Assembly (NCBI RefSeq): GCF_014645815.1
Contig: NZ_BMML01000041.1
Coordinates: 12,661-67,328 of the forward strand
Origin: Streptomyces fuscichromogenes
GTDB taxonomy: Bacteria; Actinomycetota; Actinomycetes; Streptomycetales; Streptomycetaceae
Direction: 5' to 3'
Length of the DNA: 54,668 nt
Shown: in pieces, positions 40,623 to 48,752 of the stretch
Layout: every line of letters starts with the position of its first letter
How positions within the stretch are numbered: position 1 is the stretch's first letter
Made by a program: the position numbers and the translations under genes
Notes under the pieces: model-generated
Database searches by the model: none
The model's input: the letters and a program-made list of their open reading frames with translations, nothing else
Told to the model about the DNA's origin: nothing

Positions 40623-41428
40623 CAACGCACCTCGTACTTCCGGTTCTTGACGGCATCGCGGTCGATCCGCGCCTTGCCGATCGGGTTGCCGATCTGGGTG
40701 TAGGCGAGCCCCGTGGCGAGGGCCTGGCTGCGTCCGGTGTCCAGGGACTCCCAGATCGCCCGGACGCTTCCCTGCACCGCTACGGGTGGCTTCGCCGCGA
40801 TCAGCGCGGCCAGTTCGTGCGCCCGCTCCCGCAGTCGCTCCCGCTCGACGACCTCGCTGACGAAGCCGATCTCCAGGGCCCGGCGCGCCGACATCCGCTC
40901 GTCGTTGCCCAGCAGCACCATCCGCAGCACCTCCCCGATGGGGATGCGGCGGACGAGCCCGATGGGCTCGAGGGCCGCGACCATCCCGTAGGTGGTGTGC
41001 GGGTCGAAGAAGGTGGCGTCCTCGGCGGCGACGATGAGGTCGGCCTCGTTCAGCCAGTAGAGGGCTCCCCCGGCCACCATGCCGTGCACCGCGCAGACGA
41101 GGGGCTTCCAGCAGCGGTTCAGCTTGGGCGACAGGCTGGTGCCGGGATCGAGGTCGCTGAACGGGTTGGGGTGCCGGTCGATGCCCTCCCCGACGTCGAC
41201 GCCGGTGCAGAAGGCCCGCTCGCCCTCCGCCTGAAGGACCACCACGTGCACGGCGTCCTCCTGGGCGGCGTACCGCCACAGCGCGGCGAAGTCGTCCAGG
41301 GTCTGCTGGTTGAAGGCGTTCAGCCGCTCGGGCCGGTTGAGGGTCACCGTCAGAACGTGGTCCTCGCCGAGTTCGGCCAGGATCGTCCCGAAGTCCGGCA
41401 GCTCGCTCGGGCCGGTTGGTGGTGTCAT
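40622..41428 (-). CDS. Crotonase-fold protein lacking both hydratase glutamates
   Basis: A 268-residue enoyl-CoA hydratase/isomerase family member with the LNRPERLNAFN opening, oxyanion-hole loops ERAFCTGVDV and AVHGMVAGGALYW and a trimerisation-type C-terminus. Where hydratases have Glu after GG (GGCE) it has Leu (GGAL), and where they have PE it has FDPHTTYGM. A standard hydratase reaction is therefore unlikely; hydrolase, decarboxylase or retro-Claisen chemistry is known for such variants. One-base overlaps with the dehydrogenase genes on both sides suggest tight co-translation and a role on the same intermediate. Confidence 0.85.
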   Translation of the reverse strand: MTPPTGPSELPDFGTILAELGEDHVLTVTLNRPERLNAFNQQTLDDFAALWRYAAQEDAVHVVVLQAEGERAFCTGVDVGEGIDRHPNPFSDLDPGTSLSPKLNRCWKPLVCAVHGMVAGGALYWLNEADLIVAAEDATFFDPHTTYGMVAALEPIGLVRRIPIGEVLRMVLLGNDERMSARRALEIGFVSEVVERERLRERAHELAALIAAKPPVAVQGSVRAIWESLDTGRSQALATGLAYTQIGNPIGKARIDRDAVKNRKYEVR

Positions 41429-42612
41429 CAGGCTTCCTTCCTCCACGAGGGCAGGCCCAGCACCTTCTCGGCGATGGTGTTGCGCTGGATCTCCGCGGTA
41501 CCGGCCCCGATGGTCGAGGAGCGGCTCATCAGGTACCCGTACGTCCATCGTCCGCCTTCCGGGGCGGTCGGCTCGCGCTGGCCCAGTACGGCGTCGGGTC
41601 CGACGACGCGCAGCGCGACCTCGTGCAGACGCTGGTCGAACTCGGCACGCACCAGTCGGTTGACCGAGGCCGCGGGACCGGGGTCCCGGCCCTCCAGAAC
41701 CGCGTCGAGGGCACGCCGGCTGTTGGAGGCGAGCACCCGGACCGAAGCCTCGATCCTGGCCAGGTCCTGCCGTACGACGGGGTCGTCCGCGGCACCCGAG
41801 GTCTTGGCGAGCCGGTGCAGTTCGCTGACGACCCTCCGGTAGCGGAACTCGTCGGACAGGAACGCGGTGGCCCGCTCGTGGCCCAGGCTGGTGCGGGCGA
41901 TAGCCCAGCCGCCGCCTTCCTCCCCCACCAGGTTCCCGACCGGCACACGTACGTCGTCGAAGTAGACCTCGGAGAAGTGCGTGCCGCCGCTGATGTCCTT
42001 CAGGGGGCGTACGGTGATGCCCTCGCTCTTCATGGAGATGAGCAGGTAGGAGATCCCGGCGCCGCCGGGTCCGGCGGGGCCTGTGCGGATCAGGGCGAAC
42101 ATCCAGTCGGCCAGGTGGGCCATGGTGGTCCACAGTTTCTGACCGTTGACGACGTATGCGTCGCCGACCCGCTCCGCCCGGGTGGTCAGCGAGGTCAGGT
42201 CGCTTCCGGCGCCCGGTTCGGAGAAGCCCTGGCACCAGAATTCGTCGGCGCGCAGCAGCGGCCGCAGGTACCGCTCCTTCTGCTCGGGGGTGCCGTGCCG
42301 GATGAGGGTGGGTGCCACGATGAAGGACAGCCCGCAGGGGTGTCTGGGGGCGCGGGCGGCCGTCATCTGCTGGTGGTAGGCGATCTGGTCGCCCAGGTCC
42401 AGTCCCATGCCGCCGGCCTCGGCCGGCCAGCCGGGAGCGGCGAGGTGAGCCTCCTCCAGATCGGCGTGGAAGGCGCGGGCCCAGGCCAGGCGCGCGGTCT
42501 TGTCGCGGGGCGGCCTGCCCGCGTGGGCGTCCAGGAACTCCGCCAGGCGCACGCTCCAGTGCGCCTGGCGCGCGGGGGACGTACCGGCGTCCTGGACCGT
42601 GGCGCTGGCCAT
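41428..42612 (-). CDS. Acyl-CoA dehydrogenase, large (alpha-type) subunit 1
   Basis: A 394-residue enzyme from ATG 42612 behind AAGGAGG. It keeps the flavin and substrate features CQGFSEPGAGSDLTSLTTRA, NGQKLWTTMAHLAD and the C-terminal TIGAGTAEIQRNTIAEKVLG. At the position of the Glu in the YEGT motif of medium-chain enzymes it has Ala (GAGT), so the catalytic base must be elsewhere, as in steroid-type heteromeric enzymes. It overlaps the crotonase gene and is followed by the small subunit at 39519. Confidence 0.88.
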   Translation of the reverse strand: MASATVQDAGTSPARQAHWSVRLAEFLDAHAGRPPRDKTARLAWARAFHADLEEAHLAAPGWPAEAGGMGLDLGDQIAYHQQMTAARAPRHPCGLSFIVAPTLIRHGTPEQKERYLRPLLRADEFWCQGFSEPGAGSDLTSLTTRAERVGDAYVVNGQKLWTTMAHLADWMFALIRTGPAGPGGAGISYLLISMKSEGITVRPLKDISGGTHFSEVYFDDVRVPVGNLVGEEGGGWAIARTSLGHERATAFLSDEFRYRRVVSELHRLAKTSGAADDPVVRQDLARIEASVRVLASNSRRALDAVLEGRDPGPAASVNRLVRAEFDQRLHEVALRVVGPDAVLGQREPTAPEGGRWTYGYLMSRSSTIGAGTAEIQRNTIAEKVLGLPSWRKEA

Positions 42613-42655
42613 CGGGCCTCCTTGGAGTCGAGGGGTCAGGGGGCTGTTCGGGGGG

Positions 42656-43792
42656 TTATGCGGTGGGGACGAGGCCGATGTCGGCGGCGACCCGTTCCAG
42701 GTGCCACGAGGTGCTGCCGAGCAGCAGTGCCGACGACTTGGCCCGGCGCAGGTAGAGGTGGGCGTCGTGCTCCCAGGTGTAGCCGATGCCGCCGTGGATC
42801 TGGATGGTCTCGGCCGCGGCGTGGACGTAGGTCTCGGAGCAGTACGCCCGGGCCACCGACGCGGCCAGGCCCTGCTCGCTCGCGGCCGCGGCCGCCGACC
42901 ACAGCCGGGCCGCGTCCTGGGCGGCTGCCTTGGCGGACTCCACCTCGTAGAGCAGTTCGGCGCACTTGTGTTTGATCGCCTGGAAGGCGCCGATCGGCCG
43001 GCCGAACTGCTCGCGTGTCTTCGCGTACTCGACGGACAGTTCAAGGCACCGCTCGGCGCCGCCCGCCTGCTCGGCGGCGAGGGCGACGGCTCCCAGGTCG
43101 AGAACCCTGGCGACGGCCCCCTCGGCCGCACCCTCGGCACCGATGAGGCGGGCAGGCGTCCTGTCGAAGTGGACCCGGGCCAGCTTGCGGGTGGGGTCGA
43201 GTGCGGGCAGTGGCCGGCGCTCCACGGCTTCCGGGTCGACGGCGAAGAGGGAGAGCCCCTTCTCCGTGCGCGCCACGGTCAGCAGGAGCCCCGCCGCGTA
43301 TCCGTCGGTGACCCGTTCCTTGGTGCCGAACAGGAGGTGGCGGTCCCCGTCGGCGCGCGCGGTCGTCCATACGGCGTCCAGGTCGCGGATGTCCGAGTTG
43401 CCCTCGGCGACCGCGAGGGTCGCGATCACCGAGCCGTCCGCGATGTCCGGGAGGAATTCGGCGCAGGCCGTCTCGTCCCCGCTCTCCAGGAGTGCGGCCG
43501 GTGCGAGCACGGCCGAGGACAGATATGGGGCGCACAGCAGAGTTCGGCCCATCTCCGCCATGACGACGGCGAGTTCGGCCGCTCCGGCGCCGGCCCCTCC
43601 GAAGCGTTCGGGGACGATGAGACCGACCAGGCCCAGCTCGTCCGCGAGGCGGCGCCAGACCTCGGGGTCGTAGCCCTCGTCGGTCTCCGCCAGCCGGCGT
43701 ACCTCGCTGCTCGGCGAGGCGTGCTCCAGGAAGGCACGGACGACCTTGCGGAGTTCGTCGTGCTCGTCGTTGCGGTCGCTCACGGCACTCAT
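42656..43792 (-). CDS. Acyl-CoA dehydrogenase, small (beta-type) subunit 2
   Basis: A 378-residue protein like that at 39519: VGLIVPERFGGAGAG in the first domain, no EPGAGSD strand, then AKTREQFGRPIGAFQAIKHK and IHGGIGYTWEHDAHLYLRR in the C-terminal domain. Its ATG overlaps the stop of the large subunit at 43789 (ATGA), so the two are translated as a pair and very likely form a hetero-oligomer. The N-terminal tail MSAVSDRNDEHDE is acidic and variable. Confidence 0.87.
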   Translation of the reverse strand: MSAVSDRNDEHDELRKVVRAFLEHASPSSEVRRLAETDEGYDPEVWRRLADELGLVGLIVPERFGGAGAGAAELAVVMAEMGRTLLCAPYLSSAVLAPAALLESGDETACAEFLPDIADGSVIATLAVAEGNSDIRDLDAVWTTARADGDRHLLFGTKERVTDGYAAGLLLTVARTEKGLSLFAVDPEAVERRPLPALDPTRKLARVHFDRTPARLIGAEGAAEGAVARVLDLGAVALAAEQAGGAERCLELSVEYAKTREQFGRPIGAFQAIKHKCAELLYEVESAKAAAQDAARLWSAAAAASEQGLAASVARAYCSETYVHAAAETIQIHGGIGYTWEHDAHLYLRRAKSSALLLGSTSWHLERVAADIGLVPTA

Positions 43793-44892
43793 CCCTTCGG
43801 GAGGCCGAGGACGCGTTCGGCCAGGATGTTCTTCATGACCTCGGTGGTGCCCGCGGCGATGGTCGAGGCACGTCCGCGCAGGAAGCGGTGGACCTCGGGG
43901 CCGTCCCCGGCGGCGATGGCGGCGGGGCCCGCCGCTTCCAGCAGGGTCTCGCCCAGGCGCTGCGTGGTCAGGCTCCAGCCGAGTTTGATGACGGACTGGG
44001 CGGGGCCGGGCTGCTCCCCCGCGCTCAGGGCGCGCAGCACGTCCCGGCCGAGCAGGCCGACCGTGCGCGCCTCGACGTAGCGGCGGGCCAGTTCCTGGCG
44101 CAGCACCGGGTCGGCCACGCCGTCCGGGAACCCCGCCACCGCCTTCTTCACGTCCCGTTGGAGGGAGTTGGCGAGTTCGACGACGCCGGCGCGCTCATGG
44201 CCGAGGGTGGTCATGGTGACGCGCCAGCCCTCGTTCAGGGGGCCCAGCAGGGAGTCGGCCGGGACGTGCACGTCGGTGAAGAACAGTTCGGCGAACTCGT
44301 AGTCGCCCGTGATCTGGCGGAGCGGTCGGCGTTCGATGCCGGGGGTGTCCAGGGGGACGAGCAGGACCGAGATGCCCTGGTGCGGGCGGGCCCCGGGATC
44401 CGTGCGGACCAGGAGCATGCAGTGGGTGGCCCGCATGCCGTCCGAGGTCCACACCTTCTGGCCGTTGATCCGGAAACCGTCCCCGTCCGGCTCCGCCCGA
44501 GTGCGCAGGGACGCGAGGTCGCTGCCCGCGTCGGGCTCGCTGAAGCCCTGGCACCAGATCTCCTCCGTGGACAGAATCCGGGGAAGGGACGCGCGCTGTT
44601 CGGGAGTGCCGAACCGGGAGATGGTGGGGCCGACGTTCTTGATACCGAAGACGCCGGCGATGTCGGGGGCTCCAGCGCGGGCGAGTTCCGCGTCGCACGC
44701 CAGGCGGTCGAGGATGCCGAGACCCCGGCCGCCGTCCTCGACGGGCCAGTGCGGGGCCGCCCAGCCGCCCAGGTGGAGGGCGCGCTGCCAGGCGAGACGG
44801 GCCGCGAAGGAGCGGTTGTCCGGCCAGGCGCGGTGCAGTGCGGGGGTGACCTCGTCCAGGTAGGCCCGGAGTTCTTCGGCTGCCGTGCTCAT
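43789..44892 (-). CDS. Acyl-CoA dehydrogenase, large (alpha-type) subunit 2
   Basis: A 367-residue enzyme from ATG 44892 with GAGGG nine bases upstream; a GTG at 44910 overlapping the preceding stop as GTGA is a possible alternative start. Features: APHWPVEDGGRGLG, CQGFSEPDAGSDLASLRTRA, NGQKVWTSDG and the C-terminal TIAAGTTEVMKNILAERVLGLP. As in subunit 1 the medium-chain-type Glu position is Ala. It is coupled to the small subunit downstream and preceded by an HSD10-like dehydrogenase. Confidence 0.88.
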   Translation of the reverse strand: MSTAAEELRAYLDEVTPALHRAWPDNRSFAARLAWQRALHLGGWAAPHWPVEDGGRGLGILDRLACDAELARAGAPDIAGVFGIKNVGPTISRFGTPEQRASLPRILSTEEIWCQGFSEPDAGSDLASLRTRAEPDGDGFRINGQKVWTSDGMRATHCMLLVRTDPGARPHQGISVLLVPLDTPGIERRPLRQITGDYEFAELFFTDVHVPADSLLGPLNEGWRVTMTTLGHERAGVVELANSLQRDVKKAVAGFPDGVADPVLRQELARRYVEARTVGLLGRDVLRALSAGEQPGPAQSVIKLGWSLTTQRLGETLLEAAGPAAIAAGDGPEVHRFLRGRASTIAAGTTEVMKNILAERVLGLPKG

Positions 44893-44906
44893 TGCCGTCG
44901 CCCTCG

Positions 44907-45677
44907 TCACTTGGGGCCGAAGCGCAGCGCGCCGTCGATCCGGATCACTTCGCCGTTGAGGTAGTCGTTCTCGGCGATGTGCTGGACCAGGGCGCCGTAC
45001 TCCTCGGGCCGCCCCATGCGCTTGGGGAACGGCACCTTGGAGCCCCAGGTCTCCTGCGCCTGTTCCTCGGGGATGCGGAAGGCCGGGGTGAAGAAGGTGC
45101 CGGGCGCGATGGTCATGACGCGGATGCCGACCGCCGACAGGTCACGCGCGGCCACCAGTCCGAGGCCGACGACGCCGCTCTTGGCCGCGGCGTAGTCGGA
45201 CTGGCCGATCTGGCCCTCGAAAGCGGCGATGCTGGCGGTGTTGACCACCACCCCACGGGTGCCGGACTCGTTCGGTGTGTTCTTCGCCATCGCCGCGGCC
45301 GACAGGCGCAGCACGTTGAAGGTGCCGGTGAGGTACACGTCCAGGGTGCGCTTGAACAGGTCGAGGGCGTACGGGTTGCCCTCGCGGTCCAGTACGCGGG
45401 CGTGGGCCACCGGACCGCCGTGCGCGCTGACGGCGACCCGCAACTCACCCAGTCCCCGCGCGACTTCGAGCGCCGCGAGCACGCTGTCCTCATGGGTCAC
45501 GTCGGTGCGTGCGAAGACCGCGTCGTCGCCGAGTTCCCTGGCGAGGGCCTCGCCGCGTTCGTCGGCGAGATCCGCGATGACGACCTTGGCCCCGGCCGCC
45601 GCCAGGCGCCGTACCGTCGCCTCGCCGAGTCCGCCCGCCCCGCCCGTCACCAGGGCGACGCCACCAGCCAGCTCCAT
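44907..45677 (-). CDS. HSD10-like short-chain dehydrogenase 1 (3-hydroxyacyl-CoA dehydrogenase type)
   Basis: A 256-residue SDR from ATG 45677 behind GAGGAG. The cofactor motif VTGGAGGLGEA is at residues 10-20, the catalytic Ser in VVVNTASIAAFEGQIGQ and Tyr-Lys in YAAAK. The IAAFEGQIGQSDYAAAK segment and the closing NDYLNGEVIRIDGALR are typical of type II 3-hydroxyacyl-CoA/17-beta-hydroxysteroid dehydrogenases. It would carry out the third beta-oxidation step. Spacing to the next gene is very short, so it is in the operon. Confidence 0.85.
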   Translation of the reverse strand: MELAGGVALVTGGAGGLGEATVRRLAAAGAKVVIADLADERGEALARELGDDAVFARTDVTHEDSVLAALEVARGLGELRVAVSAHGGPVAHARVLDREGNPYALDLFKRTLDVYLTGTFNVLRLSAAAMAKNTPNESGTRGVVVNTASIAAFEGQIGQSDYAAAKSGVVGLGLVAARDLSAVGIRVMTIAPGTFFTPAFRIPEEQAQETWGSKVPFPKRMGRPEEYGALVQHIAENDYLNGEVIRIDGALRFGPK

Positions 45678-45706
45678 TGCTGCTCCTCGTATCGGAATCG
45701 GAATGT

Positions 45707-46471
45707 CTACTCGCCGCGCCACGCCGGCGGGCGCTTCTCCGCGAAGGCGATCGCGCCCTCGCGCGCGTCGGCGGACCTGAGCACGGGCTCCATGATCACG
45801 GCCTGCCTGTCGAAGGCCTCCTCCGCCGACCAGTCGGCCGAGCGGACGATGATCTCCTTGGTGGCTGCGACCGCCAGCGGACCGTTGGCGGCGATGCGTG
45901 CGGCGAGCCGCCGGGCGCCCTCCAGCGCCTTGCCCGGCTCGGTCAGCTGGTTCACCAGGCCGAAGCGGTGCGCCTGGGCGGCATCCAGGAAGTCACCGGT
46001 GAGGGCCAGCTCCATGGCGACGGCGTAGGGGATGCGCCTCGGCAGGCGCAGCAGCCCGCCCGCTCCGGCGACCAGGCCGCGTTTGACCTCGGGGATGCCG
46101 AACCTGGCGTCGTCGGCGGCCACCACCAGGTCGCAGGCGAGGACGATCTCGCAGCCGCCGGCCAGGGCGTAGCCCTCGACCGCGGCGATGACCGGCTTGC
46201 GCGGAGGCCGCCTGGTGATGCCGGCGAAGCCGCGGCCCTCCAGGGCCACCGTCTCCCCGGCGACGAACGCCTTCAGGTCCATGCCGGAGCAGAAGGTGCC
46301 GCCCGCACCGGTGATGACGGCGGCGGTCAGGTCCTTACGGGACTCGAACTCGTCCAGGGCCGCGGCGACGCCCTCGCTGACGGCGCGGTTGACGGCGTTG
46401 CGGGCCTCGGGCCGGTTGATGGTGATGAGGGTGACGCCGTCGGCGTGTTCCACCAGTACCTCGTCGGACAT
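45707..46471 (-). CDS. Enoyl-CoA hydratase (crotonase)
   Basis: A 254-residue crotonase with LITINRPEARNAVN, oxyanion-hole loops GTFCSGMDLKAF and EGYALAGGCEIV, and both catalytic glutamates: one in GGCE, one in FGIPEVKRGL. It should therefore be a working hydratase for trans-2-enoyl-CoA, unlike the crotonase at 40622. It sits between the two HSD10-like dehydrogenases, the natural order of beta-oxidation steps. Confidence 0.9.
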   Translation of the reverse strand: MSDEVLVEHADGVTLITINRPEARNAVNRAVSEGVAAALDEFESRKDLTAAVITGAGGTFCSGMDLKAFVAGETVALEGRGFAGITRRPPRKPVIAAVEGYALAGGCEIVLACDLVVAADDARFGIPEVKRGLVAGAGGLLRLPRRIPYAVAMELALTGDFLDAAQAHRFGLVNQLTEPGKALEGARRLAARIAANGPLAVAATKEIIVRSADWSAEEAFDRQAVIMEPVLRSADAREGAIAFAEKRPPAWRGE

Positions 46472-46494
46472 GGCGCGTGGTTCTCCTTGAGGGA

Positions 46495-47259
46495 TCAGCG
46501 AGGCGCCATGCGGATGGCGCCGTCGAGGCGGATGGTCTCGCCGTTGACGTAGGCGTTCTCGATCAGGAACTGCGCCGTCCGGCCGTACTCGTCGGGCGTT
46601 CCGAAGCGCTTGGGGTTCGGCACGCTCGCGGCCAGTGACGCCTGGACGTCCTCGCGCAGGGAGTCGAAGAGCGGGGTCTTCATCAGTCCGGGGGCGATGG
46701 TGTTCACGCGGATGTCGCGGCCGGCGAGGTCGCGCGCGGCGACGATCGTCATGCCCACCACGCCGCCCTTGGAGGCACTGTAGGCGATCTGGCCGATCTG
46801 GCCCTCGTACGCCGCCACGGACGCGGTCAGGACGATCACGCCGCGCTCGCCGTCCACCGGCTCGGTCGCCGCCATGGCTGCGGCGCCCAGGCGCAGGGCG
46901 TTGTACGAGCCGATCAGGTTGACCCTGATCACCCTGTCGAAGCCGGCGAGTTCTCCGGGCTCTCCGTCCCGGTCGACGAGCCGGATCGTGTGGTTGATCC
47001 CGGCACAGTGCACCAGGGCACGCAACGGCGCGGCTTCGCCCGCCGCCGCGACGGCGTCATGGAACTGGTCCTCGTCGGTCACGTCGGTGGGGACGAAGCG
47101 GACGCGGTCGCCCAGTTCGTCGGCGACCTTCTGGCCCGGGGAGGACGGCAGATCGGCGATGACCACATGGGCGCCGGCCTCGGCGAGCCGCTTGGCCGTT
47201 CCGAGTCCGAGGCCGGACGCGCCGCCGGTGACCAGGGCGGACATTCCCTCGATGTGCAT
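46495..47259 (-). CDS. HSD10-like short-chain dehydrogenase 2
   Basis: A 254-residue SDR from ATG 47259 behind AGGAGA, first gene of the eight-gene operon. Motifs: VTGGASGLGLG near residue 10, VLTASVAAYEGQIGQ, YSASK catalytic pair, INHTIRLVDRDGEP after the fourth strand. It is a paralogue of the dehydrogenase at 44907 and shares the long loop before the catalytic Ser. Two such enzymes in one operon imply two different hydroxyacyl-CoA substrates, for instance ring and side-chain intermediates. An operator-like motif lies 57-73 bases upstream. Confidence 0.88.
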   Translation of the reverse strand: MHIEGMSALVTGGASGLGLGTAKRLAEAGAHVVIADLPSSPGQKVADELGDRVRFVPTDVTDEDQFHDAVAAAGEAAPLRALVHCAGINHTIRLVDRDGEPGELAGFDRVIRVNLIGSYNALRLGAAAMAATEPVDGERGVIVLTASVAAYEGQIGQIAYSASKGGVVGMTIVAARDLAGRDIRVNTIAPGLMKTPLFDSLREDVQASLAASVPNPKRFGTPDEYGRTAQFLIENAYVNGETIRLDGAIRMAPR

Positions 47260-47315
47260 GGAAGATCTCCTGGTGGTGGAGAGAGGCATCTTCCAGCACC
47301 ATACCTCGTGCCAGC

Positions 47316-47332
47316 TCACCTAGTAAACTATG
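47316..47332. promoter_or_regulatory. Operator-like motif, TAGT-AA-ACTA core (copy 1)
   Basis: TCACCTAGTAAACTATG in the 86-base gap upstream of the operon that starts at 47259. Over 16 bases it matches the reverse complement of the site at 50073 at 13 positions and has the TAGT-NN-ACTA symmetry of TetR-type operators. AT-rich in GC-rich surroundings. Confidence 0.6.
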
Positions 47333-47345
47333 TCGACCTTCTGGG

Positions 47346-48650
47346 TCATGCCGCGTCGGCGGTCTCCTCCGCCCGCGCCACGCCCGCCGTGTACAGACGT
47401 CCGTCGGCGTCGAGCGCACCGCGGTCGCCGGTCGCGAACCAGCCGTCGACGATCGGCGGCTCCCCGGCCTGCTCCAGGTACCCGAGGAACAGCTCCGGCC
47501 CCCGGCTGAGAATCCGGCCTTCCCGCCCGGGCGGCACATCCCGGCCGGCGCAGTCCACGATCCGCACCTCGTTGCCCGGCAACAGACATCCGGCACCCGC
47601 GCCGCGCACCTGCAGCGAATCCCTCGGCGACCCCGCGGCGATGGTGGGATGCTCCACCCGGCTGTAGCCGCCGTAGGCCGCGACCCCGGCACGCTCGGCC
47701 TGTTCCACGACCGCTCGCGTGACGGCGCCGAGGATGTGACATTCCGTCACCTCGGCCATGCCTTCACCACTGCGGGCGGCAGCCTCCAGGAGGCCTGTGA
47801 GACGGAAGCGGCTCAGGGCGACCGATGTCACGTGATGCCGGTGGATGAGTTCCAGCGCGGTGGTCGCGTCCCAGCGCTCGAGGAACACCGTGGGCAGCCC
47901 GGTCACCAGTGCGCGCAGCAGGCTCGTCGTGGCGGTGAGGTCACCCGCGCCCGGTGGCGCGAGGTGGACGCGCCCGGGGACGACACCGGGCGCGGGCGGC
48001 ATCGTCGCCAGTTCGGCGAGCAGCGAGGCATGGGTGTGCAGGACGGCCCGCGGCGGCATCGACCCGACCGCCGGGGCGTGCACGATCAGCGCCACCTCGT
48101 CCGGGCGGGCGGCCGCCGCCGGGGGCTGCGGTCTGAAGCGTTCGAGTATCTCCCATTCGATGCCGTCGGCGGGCACACCGGCCGTCGGCCAGGTCCCGGG
48201 GACCGCCACGACATGCCGTAGCCACGGGAGACCGTCGGCCGCGTTACGGGCCCGGAGCACGTCGTGGGAGCGCCAGGCCGAGGTGACCAGCGCGACCGCC
48301 CGGGATCGCCGCAGCGCACGCTGCACCTCCTGGGCGCTCCACGAGAGGTCCAGGGGCATCAGCACCGCGCCCCGCAGCAGCGCCGCCGCATGGGCGACGG
48401 CCTCCTCGACCCGGTGCGGGAGCTGCACGGCGACCACGTCGCCCCGGTCGATGCCCAGCGCCGCGAATCCCGCGGCGACACTGCACGCGCGCTGATGCAG
48501 TTCCGCGAGAGTCACCTCCGCGACCGAGGCCACGCCGTGGAAGACGAGACGGACATGGCCGCGCTCCAGCGCCGCGACACGGAGACCGACGGACGGGGAG
48601 TTCGCCAGGCGTGCCAGGTGGGCCTCGGCCGGCATCGTTTGCTGTGACAT
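47346..48650 (-). CDS. AMP-binding (acyl-CoA synthetase-like) protein lacking the C-terminal lid
   Basis: A 434-residue member of the adenylate-forming superfamily. Recognisable parts are the N-terminal Rossmann region (GIDRGDVVAVQLPHRVEEAVAHAAALLRGAVLMPLD) and the late GWFATGDRGALDADGRLYT. The phosphate loop, normally TSGTTGxPKG, reads APAVGSMPPRA, without the Ser/Thr/Gly/Lys pattern. The chain stops soon after the GDRG motif, so the C-terminal domain with the catalytic Lys (about 100 residues) is missing. It probably binds but does not activate an acid, or is decaying. Start ATG 48650 has GGAG eight bases upstream. Confidence 0.8.
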   Translation of the reverse strand: MSQQTMPAEAHLARLANSPSVGLRVAALERGHVRLVFHGVASVAEVTLAELHQRACSVAAGFAALGIDRGDVVAVQLPHRVEEAVAHAAALLRGAVLMPLDLSWSAQEVQRALRRSRAVALVTSAWRSHDVLRARNAADGLPWLRHVVAVPGTWPTAGVPADGIEWEILERFRPQPPAAAARPDEVALIVHAPAVGSMPPRAVLHTHASLLAELATMPPAPGVVPGRVHLAPPGAGDLTATTSLLRALVTGLPTVFLERWDATTALELIHRHHVTSVALSRFRLTGLLEAAARSGEGMAEVTECHILGAVTRAVVEQAERAGVAAYGGYSRVEHPTIAAGSPRDSLQVRGAGAGCLLPGNEVRIVDCAGRDVPPGREGRILSRGPELFLGYLEQAGEPPIVDGWFATGDRGALDADGRLYTAGVARAEETADAA

Positions 48651-48752
48651 CTCGTTCACTCCGCTCTTCGCTGTACGGACCCGCCGGCGCCGGCCGCCGG
48701 CCGAGTCCGGTGGGGCTCTTTCGCACCCTGCGGGGCTGCCCGGACCCAGATT

